From Flavobacterium sp. LC2016-12 (lineage in GTDB: Bacteria > Bacteroidota > Bacteroidia > Flavobacteriales > Flavobacteriaceae), in NCBI RefSeq assembly GCF_015351595.1, contig NZ_JADKPT010000001.1, forward strand, positions 620,001 through 684,000: 64,000 bases of DNA, written 5' to 3'. The notes under the pieces are model-generated. The model was not told the DNA's origin, did no database searches, and saw nothing but the letters and a program-made list of their open reading frames with translations. Positions 25,463 through 35,079 of this stretch are shown piece by piece. Each line of letters starts with the position of its first letter. Positions within the stretch are counted from its first letter, which is position 1. The position numbers and the translations under genes are program-made.

Positions 25463-26209
25463 TCACTTTCTAAAAATCAAAGCTTTAGTATATTCAGCAT
25501 TCATTTTTGCGATTGAAAGAATAGAAATTTCCTGTGGGCATTCGATTTCGCAGGCTCTGGTGTCTGAACAATTTCCAAAACCTTCTGCATCCATTTGTTG
25601 AACCATGGTTAAAACCCTTTTTGAAGCTTCAATTTTTCCTTGCGGAAGCAAAGCTAAATGGGTGATTTTAGCACCCGTAAACAAAGCGGCACTTGCATTT
25701 TTGCAGGTCGCTACACAGGCTCCGCAGCCAATACAAGCGGCAGCATCAAAAGAAGCTTCGGCGGTTTCGTAAGAGATCGGAATACTATTAGCTTCCGGTG
25801 CCTGACCGGTTGAAGCTCCAATGAATCCTCCAGCTGTAATGATTTTATCAAAAGCGCTTCTATCGATTTTTAAATCTCTTAAAACAGGAAAAGCTTTGGC
25901 GCGAAAGGGCTCAATATATATGGTATCGCCATCTTTAAAACTTCGCATATGAAGCTGGCAAGTTGTAGTATTTTTAAGTGGTCCGTGTGCTCGTCCGTCA
26001 ATCATAATACCACATTGCCCACAAATTCCTTCTCTGCAGTCGTGATCAAATTCGATGACACGTTCTTTCTTGTGAATCAGGGATTCGTTCAAAAGATCCA
26101 GCATTTCAAGAAAAGACATATGCTCTGAAACGTTGTCTATTTCATAATCTACCATTTCTCCTTTGGAAGAAGTATCAAATTGTCGCCATATTTTAAGGTA
26201 TAATTTCAT
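25463..26209 (-). CDS. sdhB: Succinate dehydrogenase / fumarate reductase iron-sulfur subunit
   Basis: The 248-residue subunit carries all three cluster motifs: [2Fe-2S] in [13 protein letters not shown] with the fourth Cys in TTTCQLHM, [4Fe-4S] in [11 protein letters not shown], and the [3Fe-4S] region [15 protein letters not shown]. It passes electrons between the flavoprotein and a membrane quinone-binding subunit. It follows the flavoprotein gene with a 95-base repeat-filled gap and ends next to a tandem repeat array. No cytochrome b (SdhC) gene is adjacent, which is unusual for the Bacteroidota sdhCAB order. Confidence 0.95.
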   Translation of the reverse strand: MKLYLKIWRQFDTSSKGEMVDYEIDNVSEHMSFLEMLDLLNESLIHKKERVIEFDHDCREGICGQCGIMIDGRAHGPLKNTTTCQLHMRSFKDGDTIYIEPFRAKAFPVLRDLKIDRSAFDKIITAGGFIGASTGQAPEANSIPISYETAEASFDAAACIGCGACVATCKNASAALFTGAKITHLALLPQGKIEASKRVLTMVQQMDAEGFGNCSDTRACEIECPQEISILSIAKMNAEYTKALIFRK

Positions 26210-26213
26210 AGCT

Positions 26214-26303
26214 AATTATTAATTGTTAATTATGAATTGCTTGCAAGTTGTAAAATGGAGCCTTATGGATTGTTAATTAATAATTTACAATTAACAATTC
26301 ACA
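26214..26303. repeat. Intergenic inverted repeat of taattgttaatt words
   Basis: The gap between the two succinate dehydrogenase genes holds taattgttaattatgaattg at its left and caattaacaattcacaatta at its right, an imperfect inverted pair. It could form a hairpin in the sdhA-sdhB message and set their ratio. Similar AT-rich words are common in this window's spacers. Confidence 0.55.
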
Positions 26304-26304
26304 A

Positions 26305-28215
26305 TTACTTATAGCTTCGCACAGCAAGTTCAACGGATTCAAATACAAGCGGTTCCTTATGAAGTTCAGGCTGCTGTTCTTTTCCTTTCCATTCCCAGGC
26401 CGAGACATAACAAAAATCGGCGTCGTTACGAACCGCTTCACCATCGGGAGTCTGATATTCTTCCCTGAAATGGGCACCGCAGGATTCTTCGCGCTGTAGG
26501 GCATCATGGCACATTAATTCGGCTAATTCTATATAATCGGCAATTCTTCCGGCTTTTTCTAATTCGCTGTTGAGTTTGTCATCGCCGGTAATTAGTAAGT
26601 CTTTTTCAAAAGAAGCTTTCAGTATTTTGATTTCTTCAAGTGCTTGTTCTAGTTTTTCTTTGCTTCTTGAAAGTCCGCATTTTTCGTATAATAAGCGTCC
26701 AATTTTTTTATGAAAATAATCGGTAGAAAGTGTGCCTTTACTGCTTAAAAACCGATTTAATTGCGATTGTACTGTTTTTTCAGCTTCTTCAAAAGCGGGA
26801 TGCGAAGTATCAATTTTTGGAGCATTTAGTTCTCCTGATAAATAATTCGGAATCGTGTAGGGCGCAATAAAATAGCCATCAACACACGCCTGAAGCAAAG
26901 AGTTTGCTCCGAGACGATTAGCGCCGTGATCTGCAAAATTGGCCTCTCCTAAGGCAAATAATCCAGGAATCGTAGTCATCAATTCGTAATCAACCCAAAG
27001 TCCGCCCATCGTAAAATGTGCCGACGGTGAAATCAACATTGGTTCTTTGTAAGCGTTGATTCCGGTAATTTTCTCATACATCGCAAAAAGATTGCTGTAT
27101 TTTGCTTCGATTTTATCTTTTCCCTGCGCTCTGATGGCATCTGAAAAATCAAGATAAATGGCATTTTTCATTGGTCCGACGCCATGTCCGGCATCTATTT
27201 GCTCTTTTGCAGCTCTTGACGAAATGTCTCTTGGAGCCAAATTTCCAAAGGATGGATATTTGCGTTCGAGATAGTAATCGCGCTCTTCTTCCGGAATTAT
27301 ATTCGGATTTCGGTCGTCACCGGCTGTTTTTGGAACCCAGATTCGGCCGTCATTTCGCAAAGATTCCGACATTAAAGTCAGTTTCGACTGGTTTTCTCCA
27401 TGTTGGGGAAGTGAAGTAGGGTGGAACTGAATCCAGCTTACACCCGCCATAAAAGCGCCTTTTTTATGTGCTCTCCAAATAGCAGAGCTGTTACAGCCCA
27501 TTGCCAAAGTAGAAAGATAATATACTTTTCCATACCCTCCCGAAGCCAATACAACCGCATCTGCCGCATGGCGTTCAATCGCTCCAGTTTCCAGATTTCT
27601 CGCAATTATCCCTTTTGCTTTTCCATCAATAACCACTAATTCAAGCATTTCATGACGGGTATTCAAATCAACTTTTCCCAAAGAAACCTGACGTAATAAT
27701 GCCTGGTACGCACCCAGCAAAAGTTGTTGTCCAGTTTGTCCGCGCGCATAAAAGGTTCTTGAAACCTGAACACCTCCGAAAGATCTATTGTTCAAATAGC
27801 CGGCATATTCTCTGGCAAAGGGTACGCCTTGCGCTACAGCATGATCGATAAGATGTGCGGAACATTCTGCTAAACGGTAAACATTAGCTTCTCTGGATCT
27901 GAAATCGCCGCCCTTAATAGTGTCATAAAACATTCGGAACGTACTGTCGCCGTCATTTTTGTAATTTTTAGCCGCATTAACGCCGCCTTGTGCCGCTACG
28001 GAATGGGCTCTTCTGGCAGAATCCTGAAAACAAAATGATTTGACATTATAACCTTGTTCAGCCAAAGAAGCCGCACAGGAAGCTCCGGCAAGTCCTGTTC
28101 CAACGACAATAATGTTTAGTTTTTTTCTGTTGGCCGGATTTACAAGTTTTGCTTTTGCCTTGTAATGGCTCCATTTTTCAGCTAGTGGACCTTCGGGTAT
28201 TTTTGAGTCAATCAT
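26305..28215 (-). CDS. sdhA: Succinate dehydrogenase / fumarate reductase flavoprotein subunit
   Basis: From the ATG at 28215 the protein has 636 residues. It shows the FAD-binding start [20 protein letters not shown], the covalent-flavin His in [28 protein letters not shown], the substrate-site phrases [10 protein letters not shown] and [12 protein letters not shown], and [17 protein letters not shown]. It oxidises succinate to fumarate, or the reverse. It belongs to the Bacteroidota/epsilon-type complex that normally has one di-haem cytochrome b subunit encoded just upstream; here the 176 bases upstream hold none. The in-frame TTG at 28245 adds ten residues not seen in the family, so the ATG at 28215 was chosen. 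Confidence 0.95.
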   Translation of the reverse strand: MIDSKIPEGPLAEKWSHYKAKAKLVNPANRKKLNIIVVGTGLAGASCAASLAEQGYNVKSFCFQDSARRAHSVAAQGGVNAAKNYKNDGDSTFRMFYDTIKGGDFRSREANVYRLAECSAHLIDHAVAQGVPFAREYAGYLNNRSFGGVQVSRTFYARGQTGQQLLLGAYQALLRQVSLGKVDLNTRHEMLELVVIDGKAKGIIARNLETGAIERHAADAVVLASGGYGKVYYLSTLAMGCNSSAIWRAHKKGAFMAGVSWIQFHPTSLPQHGENQSKLTLMSESLRNDGRIWVPKTAGDDRNPNIIPEEERDYYLERKYPSFGNLAPRDISSRAAKEQIDAGHGVGPMKNAIYLDFSDAIRAQGKDKIEAKYSNLFAMYEKITGINAYKEPMLISPSAHFTMGGLWVDYELMTTIPGLFALGEANFADHGANRLGANSLLQACVDGYFIAPYTIPNYLSGELNAPKIDTSHPAFEEAEKTVQSQLNRFLSSKGTLSTDYFHKKIGRLLYEKCGLSRSKEKLEQALEEIKILKASFEKDLLITGDDKLNSELEKAGRIADYIELAELMCHDALQREESCGAHFREEYQTPDGEAVRNDADFCYVSAWEWKGKEQQPELHKEPLVFESVELAVRSYK

Positions 28216-28391
28216 TTTTATTGGATTTAAAATGAATTCATACAAAACTTCTAAAAAACTGTGTCAGTTTTTTGGTACACTAATTTAAGATAAAATATTG
28301 ATTTTCGTGGAAATTAAAAGAAACTATTATTGATCTGGTTCTTTTGATTAACCAAATGAAAATTTTGCTTTTGATAAGAAAAAAACAAAAG

Positions 28392-28763
28392 CTATTTACC
28401 AATAATTTCTTTTCGATGCAATGTTCCCCATTCATTTAATGCTCCAATAACATCGTATAAAGTGTGGCTGTGAGCTGTTCTTGCGTATTCAACAGTTGGT
28501 GGAAAAGTATCATAAACCGTTCTGGTAACCAATTTATTTATCTCCAGATCTTTAAGTTCTTTCGAAAGCATTTTATCTGTAATTCCGTTTATGTCTTTAG
28601 AGATTTCCTTAAATCGTTTGGGCCTGTTTGATAAGGCAATCAAAATGGGCAATTTCCATCGGCCGCTTAAAACTTCCAATGCATCTCTCACAGGCAGCAA
28701 TGCTGCCAGACATTCTTCTGGTTCTCCGCACAACTCTTTTTTTAACTCGCTCTTTGTTTTCAT
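28392..28763 (-). CDS. HxlR-family winged-helix regulator
   Basis: The 123-residue protein is a single HxlR winged-helix domain: LSGRWKLPILIALSNRPKRF, then ISKDINGITDKMLSKELKDL (recognition helix) and a wing DTFPPTVEYART. Two cysteines (Cys12 and Cys18, in ELCGEPEECL) lie before the DNA-binding part, where redox or quinone sensors of this family, such as YodB and QsrR, carry a reactive Cys. It faces an azoreductase gene across 107 bases that contain a 38-bp perfect palindrome. The same pairing is known in Bacillus, where YodB represses azoR1, so an electrophile-responsive repressor is the best guess. Confidence 0.9.
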   Translation of the reverse strand: MKTKSELKKELCGEPEECLAALLPVRDALEVLSGRWKLPILIALSNRPKRFKEISKDINGITDKMLSKELKDLEINKLVTRTVYDTFPPTVEYARTAHSHTLYDVIGALNEWGTLHRKEIIGK

Positions 28764-28774
28764 ATTTATCCTGT

Positions 28775-28812
28775 TACTATCCTCAAGGATAGCGCTATCC
28801 TTGAGGATAGTA
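28775..28812. promoter_or_regulatory. 38-bp perfect palindrome, probable HxlR operator
   Basis: The sequence from 28775 to 28812 equals its own reverse complement over all 38 bases. Each half is itself a dyad: ctatcctcaaggatag and ctatccttgaggatag, separated by cg. Two adjacent dyads suit two regulator dimers. It lies 11 bases before the regulator start and 58 before the azoreductase start. Confidence 0.8.
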
Positions 28813-28837
28813 CTATAAAAGAGATAGCAAATGTAGA

Positions 28838-28845
28838 TAAGTTTG
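28838..28845 (+). promoter_or_regulatory. -7 promoter box for the azoreductase gene
   Basis: TAAGTTTG matches TAnnTTTG exactly and lies 25 bases before the azoreductase start. No clear TTTG -33 element was found at the right distance; the region 20-60 bases upstream is instead the palindrome, so a bound repressor would sit on or next to the -33 region. Confidence 0.5.
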
Positions 28846-28870
28846 TATCATAAACAAAATAAATACAATC

Positions 28871-29482
28871 ATGAGTAAAAGAATTCTGAATATAGTAACA
28901 AGCATCAAAGGAGATGCTTCGTTTAGTAATAAATTATCCAATGCTATTCTGGAGAAACTGAAAGCAGAACACAATGAAATTCAGGTACAAACACTTGACC
29001 TTTCAAAAACGCCTTTGCCTTATTTGACTGATCTGCATATAAGTGCAATTTATGTCCCTGCAGAACTTCATACAGAACCACAAAAAGACGCTCTTAAATA
29101 TTCAGATGCAGCAGTAAAAGATCTTTTAGAAGCGGATATTATTGTAATTGGTGTACCGCTTTACAATTTTGGAATTCCGGCAGTCTTAAAAGGCTGGATC
29201 GATCAGGTTGCAAGGGCAGGGAAGACTTTTAGTTACGATGAGAATGGTCCAAAAGGATTATTGACAGATAAAAAAGTATTCTTATCTATTGCTTCAGGGG
29301 CTATATTTTCCGAAGGTCCTTATAAAAGTTATGATTTTTCAGAATCGTATTTGCGTACGGTATTAGGCTTTTTAGGAATTACAGATATTACTACTTTTCG
29401 TGTAGAGGGAACTGCGATTCCTGATTTTGCTGAGAATGCTTTGCCGAAAGCTCTGGCAAGTGTCGAAGAATTTGCTTTCTAA
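28871..29482 (+). CDS. azoR: FMN-dependent NADH-azoreductase / quinone reductase
   Basis: The 203-residue flavodoxin-fold enzyme starts MSKRILNIVTSIKGDASFSN and has the family signature PLYNFGIPAVLKGWIDQVAR plus GKTFSY and a SGAIFSEGPYKSYDFSESYL segment. AzoR reduces azo compounds and quinones by two electrons with NADH, protecting thiols from electrophiles. It is cytoplasmic and likely a dimer. The divergent HxlR gene and the large palindrome between them suggest induction by quinones or similar compounds. A strong hairpin terminator follows at 29495. Confidence 0.93.
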   Translation: MSKRILNIVTSIKGDASFSNKLSNAILEKLKAEHNEIQVQTLDLSKTPLPYLTDLHISAIYVPAELHTEPQKDALKYSDAAVKDLLEADIIVIGVPLYNFGIPAVLKGWIDQVARAGKTFSYDENGPKGLLTDKKVFLSIASGAIFSEGPYKSYDFSESYLRTVLGFLGITDITTFRVEGTAIPDFAENALPKALASVEEFAF

Positions 29483-29494
29483 ATTCAAAATGAA

Positions 29495-29530
29495 AACCTA
29501 ACAGTCCCGAGGCTTCGGGACTGTTAGGTT
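29495..29530. terminator. Bidirectional rho-independent terminator
   Basis: A perfect 16-base stem (aacctaacagtcccga and its complement) with the loop ggct lies between the convergent azoreductase and thiolase genes. The tcccga core resembles the palindrome at 1571-1588. Confidence 0.88.
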
Positions 29531-29545
29531 TGACTATGTAAGTTA

Positions 29546-30826
29546 TTATTTCTCAATAATCATTGTAATTCCTTGTCCGCCAGCGGCACAAATCGAAATC
29601 AATCCTCTTCCGGAACCTTTTTCGTTTAATAATTTAGCCATAACGCCAATGATTCTTCCACCTGTTGCGGCGAATGGATGGGCGGCTGCCAAACTACTTC
29701 CTTTTACATTTAGTTTTTCTCTGTCAATAGCGCCAAGAGGTTTCTTTAAACCTATTTGCGCACTCAATTCCGGGCTTTCCCAAATTTTCAGGGTTGCTAA
29801 AACCTGTGCAGCAAAAGCTTCGTGAATTTCATAATAATCAAAATCCTGCAGATTTAATCCCGCTTTTTCTAACATTCTGCTGGCAGCAAATAAAGGCGCT
29901 AATAAAAGGTTCTGTTGATTTTTGACATATTCAATCGCGGCTACTTCAGCAAAAGTAATATAGGCCAAAATTGGAAGCCCGCGCTCTTTTGCCCATTCTT
30001 CGCTGGCTAAAAGTATGCAGGATGCACCATCTGTAAGCGGTGTTGAATTTCCAGCCGTTAATGTTCCGTTTACTTTATCGAAAGCTGGTTTTAAAGAAGC
30101 TAATTTTTCAATTGTGCTGTCTTTTCTCAGATTATTGTCTTTGTCTAATCCGTTGAAAGGCGTTATCATATCATCAAAAAAGCCTTCGTCATACGCTTTT
30201 GCCATATTCAAATGACTTTTAAGCGCCAGATTATCCTGATCTTCTCTTGCAATTTTATAATGTTTCGCCGTAATTTCAGTGTGTCCGCCCATCGAAAGTC
30301 CGGTTTGTGATTCTTCATTTCGCGGAACCAAAGGCGTCAAATCGGCTGGACGAAGTTTTAAAAACGTTTTGATTTTTTCTCCCAATGACTTTGCTTGTCT
30401 TGCATTAAGCAGAATTTTTCTCAGTTTTTCACTAACAGCAATTGGCATATCACTAATGGAATCAACACCTCCGGCAATTCCGGATTCAATTTGACCCAAA
30501 GCAATTTTATTGGCAACATAAATAGCACTTTCAATTCCGGTATCGCAGGCTTGCTGTACATCACAGGCAGGAGTTGCAGGATCAAGAGATGTTTTCATTA
30601 CACATTCCCGAATCAAATTGCTGTCGTAAGTGTGTTTGATCACAGCACCGCCCACTACTTCACCTAATAATTGGCCTTTTAAATTGTATTTATCAATAAG
30701 TCCGTTTAAGGCCGCGGTCATCATTTCCTGATTTCCAACATTGGCGTAAGCGGTATTGGCACGTGCAAACGGAGTTCGGTTATAACCTACAATGGCGACT
30801 TTTCTGATTGTATTACTATTATTCAT
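29546..30826 (-). CDS. Acetyl-CoA C-acyltransferase (thiolase)
   Basis: The 426-residue thiolase has the nucleophilic Cys in QQACDTGIESA (about residue 94), the His in AAAHPFAATGGRI and the second Cys in SICAAGGQG near the end. N-terminal VAIVGYNRTPFARANTAY is typical. It cleaves 3-ketoacyl-CoA in beta-oxidation or condenses acetyl-CoA. The length and the insert between about 125 and 200 resemble FadI-type thiolases more than short acetoacetyl-CoA thiolases. It is a single-gene unit with no beta-oxidation partner in view. Confidence 0.93.
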   Translation of the reverse strand: MNNSNTIRKVAIVGYNRTPFARANTAYANVGNQEMMTAALNGLIDKYNLKGQLLGEVVGGAVIKHTYDSNLIRECVMKTSLDPATPACDVQQACDTGIESAIYVANKIALGQIESGIAGGVDSISDMPIAVSEKLRKILLNARQAKSLGEKIKTFLKLRPADLTPLVPRNEESQTGLSMGGHTEITAKHYKIAREDQDNLALKSHLNMAKAYDEGFFDDMITPFNGLDKDNNLRKDSTIEKLASLKPAFDKVNGTLTAGNSTPLTDGASCILLASEEWAKERGLPILAYITFAEVAAIEYVKNQQNLLLAPLFAASRMLEKAGLNLQDFDYYEIHEAFAAQVLATLKIWESPELSAQIGLKKPLGAIDREKLNVKGSSLAAAHPFAATGGRIIGVMAKLLNEKGSGRGLISICAAGGQGITMIIEK

Positions 30827-30870
30827 CTTTAGATTTTTGTTTCAACAGAAATTTAATTTTCCAGTCTAAA

Positions 30871-30987
30871 GATAATTAGAAAATGTGGCAATTAGATAAT
30901 TAGATAATGAGAAAATATGGCAATTAGATAATGATATTGGTGCTAATAATTATCTCATTATCTAATTGGTACATTGACACATTGACA
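30871..30987. repeat. Intergenic repeat of aattagataatgag words
   Basis: Several copies of aattagataatgag-type words stand at 30871-30935, with an inverted copy attatctcattatctaatt at 30948-30966, followed by a doubled acattgac at 30971-30986. A sister cluster is at 48603-48654. It lies between the ends and starts of minus-strand genes and could form a long AT hairpin ending the regulator transcript. Confidence 0.7.
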
Positions 30988-30990
30988 CAT

Positions 30991-33900
30991 TTACTTATTC
31001 ATCGCAATATAATCAGACGGCGACATCGAAAAGTGTTTTTGAAAATTTCTTCCAAAGCTTGTCTGCGATTTATAACCGACCATTTCGGCGATTTCATACA
31101 TTTTATAATTTTCATTTAATAACAATTCTGCGGCTCTTTTTAAACGTACAATATTGATCAGTTCATTCGGACTTAAATTCGAAATATCCTTGATTTTTCG
31201 ATATAAAGTAGAACGGCTCATGTTCATGATTTCTGCTAATGATTCGACGCTTAAGTCAGGATCTGTGATGTTTTTCAGAATTTCGTCATCCAGTTTCTTT
31301 AAGAATTTTTCATCTGTTTTATTGTGCGCAATACTTTTGATGTGCGAAAGCGGAGAACTTGCATAATAGTTCATGATCTGTTTTCTGTTTTCAATCAGAT
31401 TATTAACCTGAACTTTTAAATAATCCATTGAGAATGGTTTTGCGATATAAGCATCGGCACCCACTTCTAAACCATCAATTTGTGACTTCAGGGAGTTTTT
31501 GGCGGTCAATAAAATTACCGGAATATGACTGGTTTCGAGATTTGTTTTAATCTCTTTACACATTGTAATTCCGTCCATAACCGGCATGGAGACATCGCTA
31601 ATAACGAGCTGAATGTTTTGGTTGTGAATGATTTTTATGGCGCTTTCGCCATTCTCTGCTTTTAAAATAGTGTAGGTTGAAGACAATTCAGAAGTAATAA
31701 AATTTAATAAATCTTCATTGTCTTCCACTACTAAAATTTGTGCTTTTTCATTTTTGGATTCTGTCTCAATTTTTTCAATTTTAGTCTGAACCTCTTCTTT
31801 CTCAGAGTCGGTGTACAACATAAATTCTTCTTTTTGGTGCAGCGGTACAATCAGCTCAAAAATATTTAATTCTGAATCCGGAATCAGTTGTAAATTTCCA
31901 TTGTGCAATTGTGTTAGCGAATGCGCCAGCGAAAGCCCAATTCCGGTTCCGGAAGTCGAATCCATATTATCAACCCTGAAAAAGGGTTCGAAAATCTTGT
32001 CCTTTAGCTGAAACGGAATCAAATTTCCATCATTCTTAACCACTAAAGTCAGTTTTTTATCATCTCTGAATAAAGAAATAGAAACCTTGTCTTTGGAGTA
32101 TTTAATAGCGTTACTAATCAAATTGCTCAGGATTTTTTTGAAGGCTTCCTTATCCACAAAAGCAAAAATGTCTTTTTCTCCTAAATTAAGTTCAAAATCG
32201 ATTCCTTTTTCTTCAATTAACGGACTGAATCTTAAATGTAAATTGCGAACCTGAGACGAGATATTGGCTTCCACGAAAGTGAGTTTCAATCCGCCAATTT
32301 CCGATTTTCTGAAGTCTAGCAATTCATTCACCAATTTCAGTAAACGTGAAGTATTCTTCTTCATTATAGAGAGATTCTGAGGTACTTCAGGCGATTGATG
32401 TTCCATCACCAAAAGTTTCTCCAAAGGTCCTTTTATAAGTGTCAAAGGCGTTCTGATTTCGTGTGCAACATTGGTGAAAAAGTCAATTTTAGCCTGATAG
32501 ATTTCTTTTTCTTTTTCGTCATTCAGGTGCTTTATTTTGCGGTTATTTTTAAGCTGTGTCAGATTTTGAGAATAACGAATGATGTAATAAAACGAACCGC
32601 AAATCAATAGAAAATAGAAAAAATAAGCATAAGAACTCGCCCAGAAAGGCGGTAGAATTACAATTTTCAGTTTCACTTCTTTACTCCAGACACCAAAACT
32701 GTTTAGTGATTTTACTTTAAAAACATAGTCGCCAGGAGCCAGTTCTGTAAAGAAAACTTTATTGTTTCTTTCGAGATAGACCCAGTCATTGTTGACAGTT
32801 TCAAGTTTATACCAGTATTCTGTAAGTTCAGGGGCAGTAAAATTTAAAGAAGCGAATTCAAGATTAAACGAAGATTGATCGTTGTTCAGTTCGAGTTCAT
32901 CAAGATGCGAAATAGATTGTTTTATAGGTGAATCATTTTCATTGGCGTCAATATCTTTATTGTGGATCTGAAGATTCGTGATGAACATCGAAGGTGTATA
33001 CTTGTTTTTAGTAAAATTCTTCGGATTGAAGCTGATCATTCCGTTTAAATTTCCAAAATACATATCGCCGTTGGTATCTCTAAAAGCCGAACTATAGTTA
33101 AACTGATCGCTCAATAAACCGTTGGCAGTCGTGTAAATTTTAATTTTTTTGTGGTTTGGATTAAATTTCACCAAACCTTTAGAAGTGGTTAGCCATAAAT
33201 TCTTTTCTCCATCTTCTAAAATAGAATAAACCACACTGCTTGGAAGTCCGTTTTTAGTAGTGAATTTTTTGAATGTTCTTGTTTTCTTATCAAATAAATT
33301 CAAACCATTTTCGGTAGCAAACCATAAGTTTTTATGGCTGTCTTCAAAAATCGAATTAATCGAATTGTTGCTAATGCCATCCGGATTTTTATAATCATAT
33401 ATAAAAACCTCTTTTTTATGTGTTTTTGAATTGTAGAAAAATAAACCATCTCTATAACTTCCGGCCCAGTAATTCCCATCACTATCTTCTTTAAAAACGG
33501 TATAGTGGGTGGTTTCGGGAAACATTTTTAAGATGTCAAAATTGTCATTTTGTTCATTGTACCGATAGATTCCCATCGTGGTAACAACTATTAAATCTTT
33601 GTTTTTTGTTTCACCAAAAGAAAAAATAAAATTACTTCTCAAGCCTGTTGAAGGATCATTGGCGCTGTAATGTTTGATAACTAAACCCGATTTTCTATCT
33701 AAAACATCTAATCCGTGTTCAAAAGTTCCAACCCAGATTTTGTCTTTTCGAGGCAATAAACCGTGGATGTTATAATAGGAAACACCACTTTTGCTTCCGT
33801 TTGGCAAATACGAAGTAAATTTCCCTGTTTTAGGATTAAAACGGTTTAAACCGGCATCTTCAGTACCAATCCAAAAATCGCCTGCGTCATCTTTATGGAT

Positions 33901-34941
33901 TTCCCTAACGGCGCTTCCGGTGATGGAATTCTGGTTTTTCTGCGGAAAATATTTCTTGAATTGGGTGTATTGTTTTTGATGGTAATTGATTCCGCCAAAA
34001 TAAGTACCAATCCAGATTCCGTTTTCTTTATCAATGGTAATAGAGTAGGCCGCATTGTCTGAAATGGCGTACGGATCATTGTAGTTTTTTTTGAGGTTAA
34101 CGCTCGTTTTTGTTTTAAGATTATAAACATAAACACCCGATTCGCTCGCAATCCAAAGTTCTGCAGTATCTTTTTTTCTAAACTGACGCACAAAAACGGG
34201 CTCTTTGGAACTGAATTTCAAATCAGAAGTCGTTTTGTTTTTTCTGTTATATAGTAGTACACCGTGATCCTGCGTTCCAATCAGAATATTTTCATTGTCT
34301 AAAGCATAAATTGTGGTGATTCTGAAACTGGTTTTATTGGAAGGAGGTGTTAAAGCGATATTTTCAAACGACAAACTTTCCTCAGAATAATGATATATTT
34401 TGTTCAGTGAAGAAGCCCAGATCTCGCCTTGTGAATCTCTTGCAATTGAGGTTGCCACAAAATATTTGTTAGGACTAAAAGTTTTGGTTTCTTTTTTGGA
34501 TGGAGCGTATTTGTACAATATATTGCCTGAAATAAACCAGATATTTCCCTTTTGATCATGATTTATATCGTTGATTCTGTCATTTATGGCCTCATTCAGA
34601 ACAGTAAAATGATCTGTTTTTTTATCATACTGATACAACCCTTTATCAGTTCCCACCCAAATAGCGCCCCGATAGGCGTGCAATGACTGAACATAATTGC
34701 TTCCAAGACTATGAATTGGATCGTTTTGGCTTCTGTAAGTTTTAAAATGATAGCCATCGAACCTGTTCAAACCATCTTTAGTTCCAAACCACATAAAGCC
34801 GTCCTCATCCTGGATAGAGGTTATCACGGTGTTGTTAGAAAGTCCTTCTTCAACCTGAAAATGTTTAAAATAATATTCCTGTGCGTGAATAAAATTTGTT
34901 GAAAAAGTTAAAAAAAATAGTAAAAGAAAGAATTTACGCAT
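30991..34941 (-). CDS. Hybrid two-component system regulator of the PUL (HTCS)
   Basis: All sensing and output parts are in this one 1316-residue protein. After a signal peptide (MRKFFLLLFFLTFSTNFIHA) come about fourteen two-bladed propeller repeats (FMWFGTKDGLNRFDGYHF, IWVGTDKGLYQYD and so on) to about 690, a Y_Y_Y domain (ELAPGDYVFKVKSLN), a membrane helix near 770-790, HisKA with the phospho-His in FTNVAHEIRTPLT (about 826), HATPase (SGTGIGLSLAHSL), a receiver with Asp in VISDVSMPVMDG (about 1117) and a C-terminal AraC-type HTH (about 1227-1316). It binds a periplasmic oligosaccharide and activates the divergent susC operon. Confidence 0.96.
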   Translation of the reverse strand: MRKFFLLLFFLTFSTNFIHAQEYYFKHFQVEEGLSNNTVITSIQDEDGFMWFGTKDGLNRFDGYHFKTYRSQNDPIHSLGSNYVQSLHAYRGAIWVGTDKGLYQYDKKTDHFTVLNEAINDRINDINHDQKGNIWFISGNILYKYAPSKKETKTFSPNKYFVATSIARDSQGEIWASSLNKIYHYSEESLSFENIALTPPSNKTSFRITTIYALDNENILIGTQDHGVLLYNRKNKTTSDLKFSSKEPVFVRQFRKKDTAELWIASESGVYVYNLKTKTSVNLKKNYNDPYAISDNAAYSITIDKENGIWIGTYFGGINYHQKQYTQFKKYFPQKNQNSITGSAVREIHKDDAGDFWIGTEDAGLNRFNPKTGKFTSYLPNGSKSGVSYYNIHGLLPRKDKIWVGTFEHGLDVLDRKSGLVIKHYSANDPSTGLRSNFIFSFGETKNKDLIVVTTMGIYRYNEQNDNFDILKMFPETTHYTVFKEDSDGNYWAGSYRDGLFFYNSKTHKKEVFIYDYKNPDGISNNSINSIFEDSHKNLWFATENGLNLFDKKTRTFKKFTTKNGLPSSVVYSILEDGEKNLWLTTSKGLVKFNPNHKKIKIYTTANGLLSDQFNYSSAFRDTNGDMYFGNLNGMISFNPKNFTKNKYTPSMFITNLQIHNKDIDANENDSPIKQSISHLDELELNNDQSSFNLEFASLNFTAPELTEYWYKLETVNNDWVYLERNNKVFFTELAPGDYVFKVKSLNSFGVWSKEVKLKIVILPPFWASSYAYFFYFLLICGSFYYIIRYSQNLTQLKNNRKIKHLNDEKEKEIYQAKIDFFTNVAHEIRTPLTLIKGPLEKLLVMEHQSPEVPQNLSIMKKNTSRLLKLVNELLDFRKSEIGGLKLTFVEANISSQVRNLHLRFSPLIEEKGIDFELNLGEKDIFAFVDKEAFKKILSNLISNAIKYSKDKVSISLFRDDKKLTLVVKNDGNLIPFQLKDKIFEPFFRVDNMDSTSGTGIGLSLAHSLTQLHNGNLQLIPDSELNIFELIVPLHQKEEFMLYTDSEKEEVQTKIEKIETESKNEKAQILVVEDNEDLLNFITSELSSTYTILKAENGESAIKIIHNQNIQLVISDVSMPVMDGITMCKEIKTNLETSHIPVILLTAKNSLKSQIDGLEVGADAYIAKPFSMDYLKVQVNNLIENRKQIMNYYASSPLSHIKSIAHNKTDEKFLKKLDDEILKNITDPDLSVESLAEIMNMSRSTLYRKIKDISNLSPNELINIVRLKRAAELLLNENYKMYEIAEMVGYKSQTSFGRNFQKHFSMSPSDYIAMNK

Positions 34942-34995
34942 TGTTATAATTTTTATTTAAAAAACAGGCTTCAGCAAATCGTCTCAATCTTATTC

Positions 34996-35027
34996 CAAAT
35001 GTTGCAAGAATTTTATTTTTAGTCAAA
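34996..35027 (-). promoter_or_regulatory. Probable promoter of the HTCS gene
   Basis: On the minus strand TTTG (35024-35027) is followed after 20 bases by AACATTTG (34996-35003), a one-mismatch fit to TAnnTTTG. The expected start would give a leader of about 45-50 bases to the ATG at 34941. Confidence 0.45.
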
Positions 35028-35079
35028 ATTGATACAATTTGAATCATTTGAGAGAGATATTGACACAAATGAATCATTT
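35028..35079. promoter_or_regulatory. Direct repeats, candidate HTCS operator
   Basis: Two copies of attga(t/c)acaa..tgaatcattt stand at 35028-35049 and 35059-35079, about 31 bases (three helical turns) apart and identical except for two positions and one indel. They abut the HTCS promoter and lie about 255-305 bases before susC. Direct repeats suit an AraC-type output domain. Confidence 0.5.

Noticed and set aside
28216-28245. Ten-residue TTG-started extension of sdhA
   Set aside because: Not seen in the family; an ATG at 28215 begins the conserved N-terminus.
28216-28391. Hidden sdhC gene
   Set aside because: Too short for a five-helix cytochrome b and no hydrophobic frame is present.
30015-30667. 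Reading frames opposite the thiolase gene
   Set aside because: Thiolase motifs on the minus strand are complete; the opposite frames have no recognisable features.
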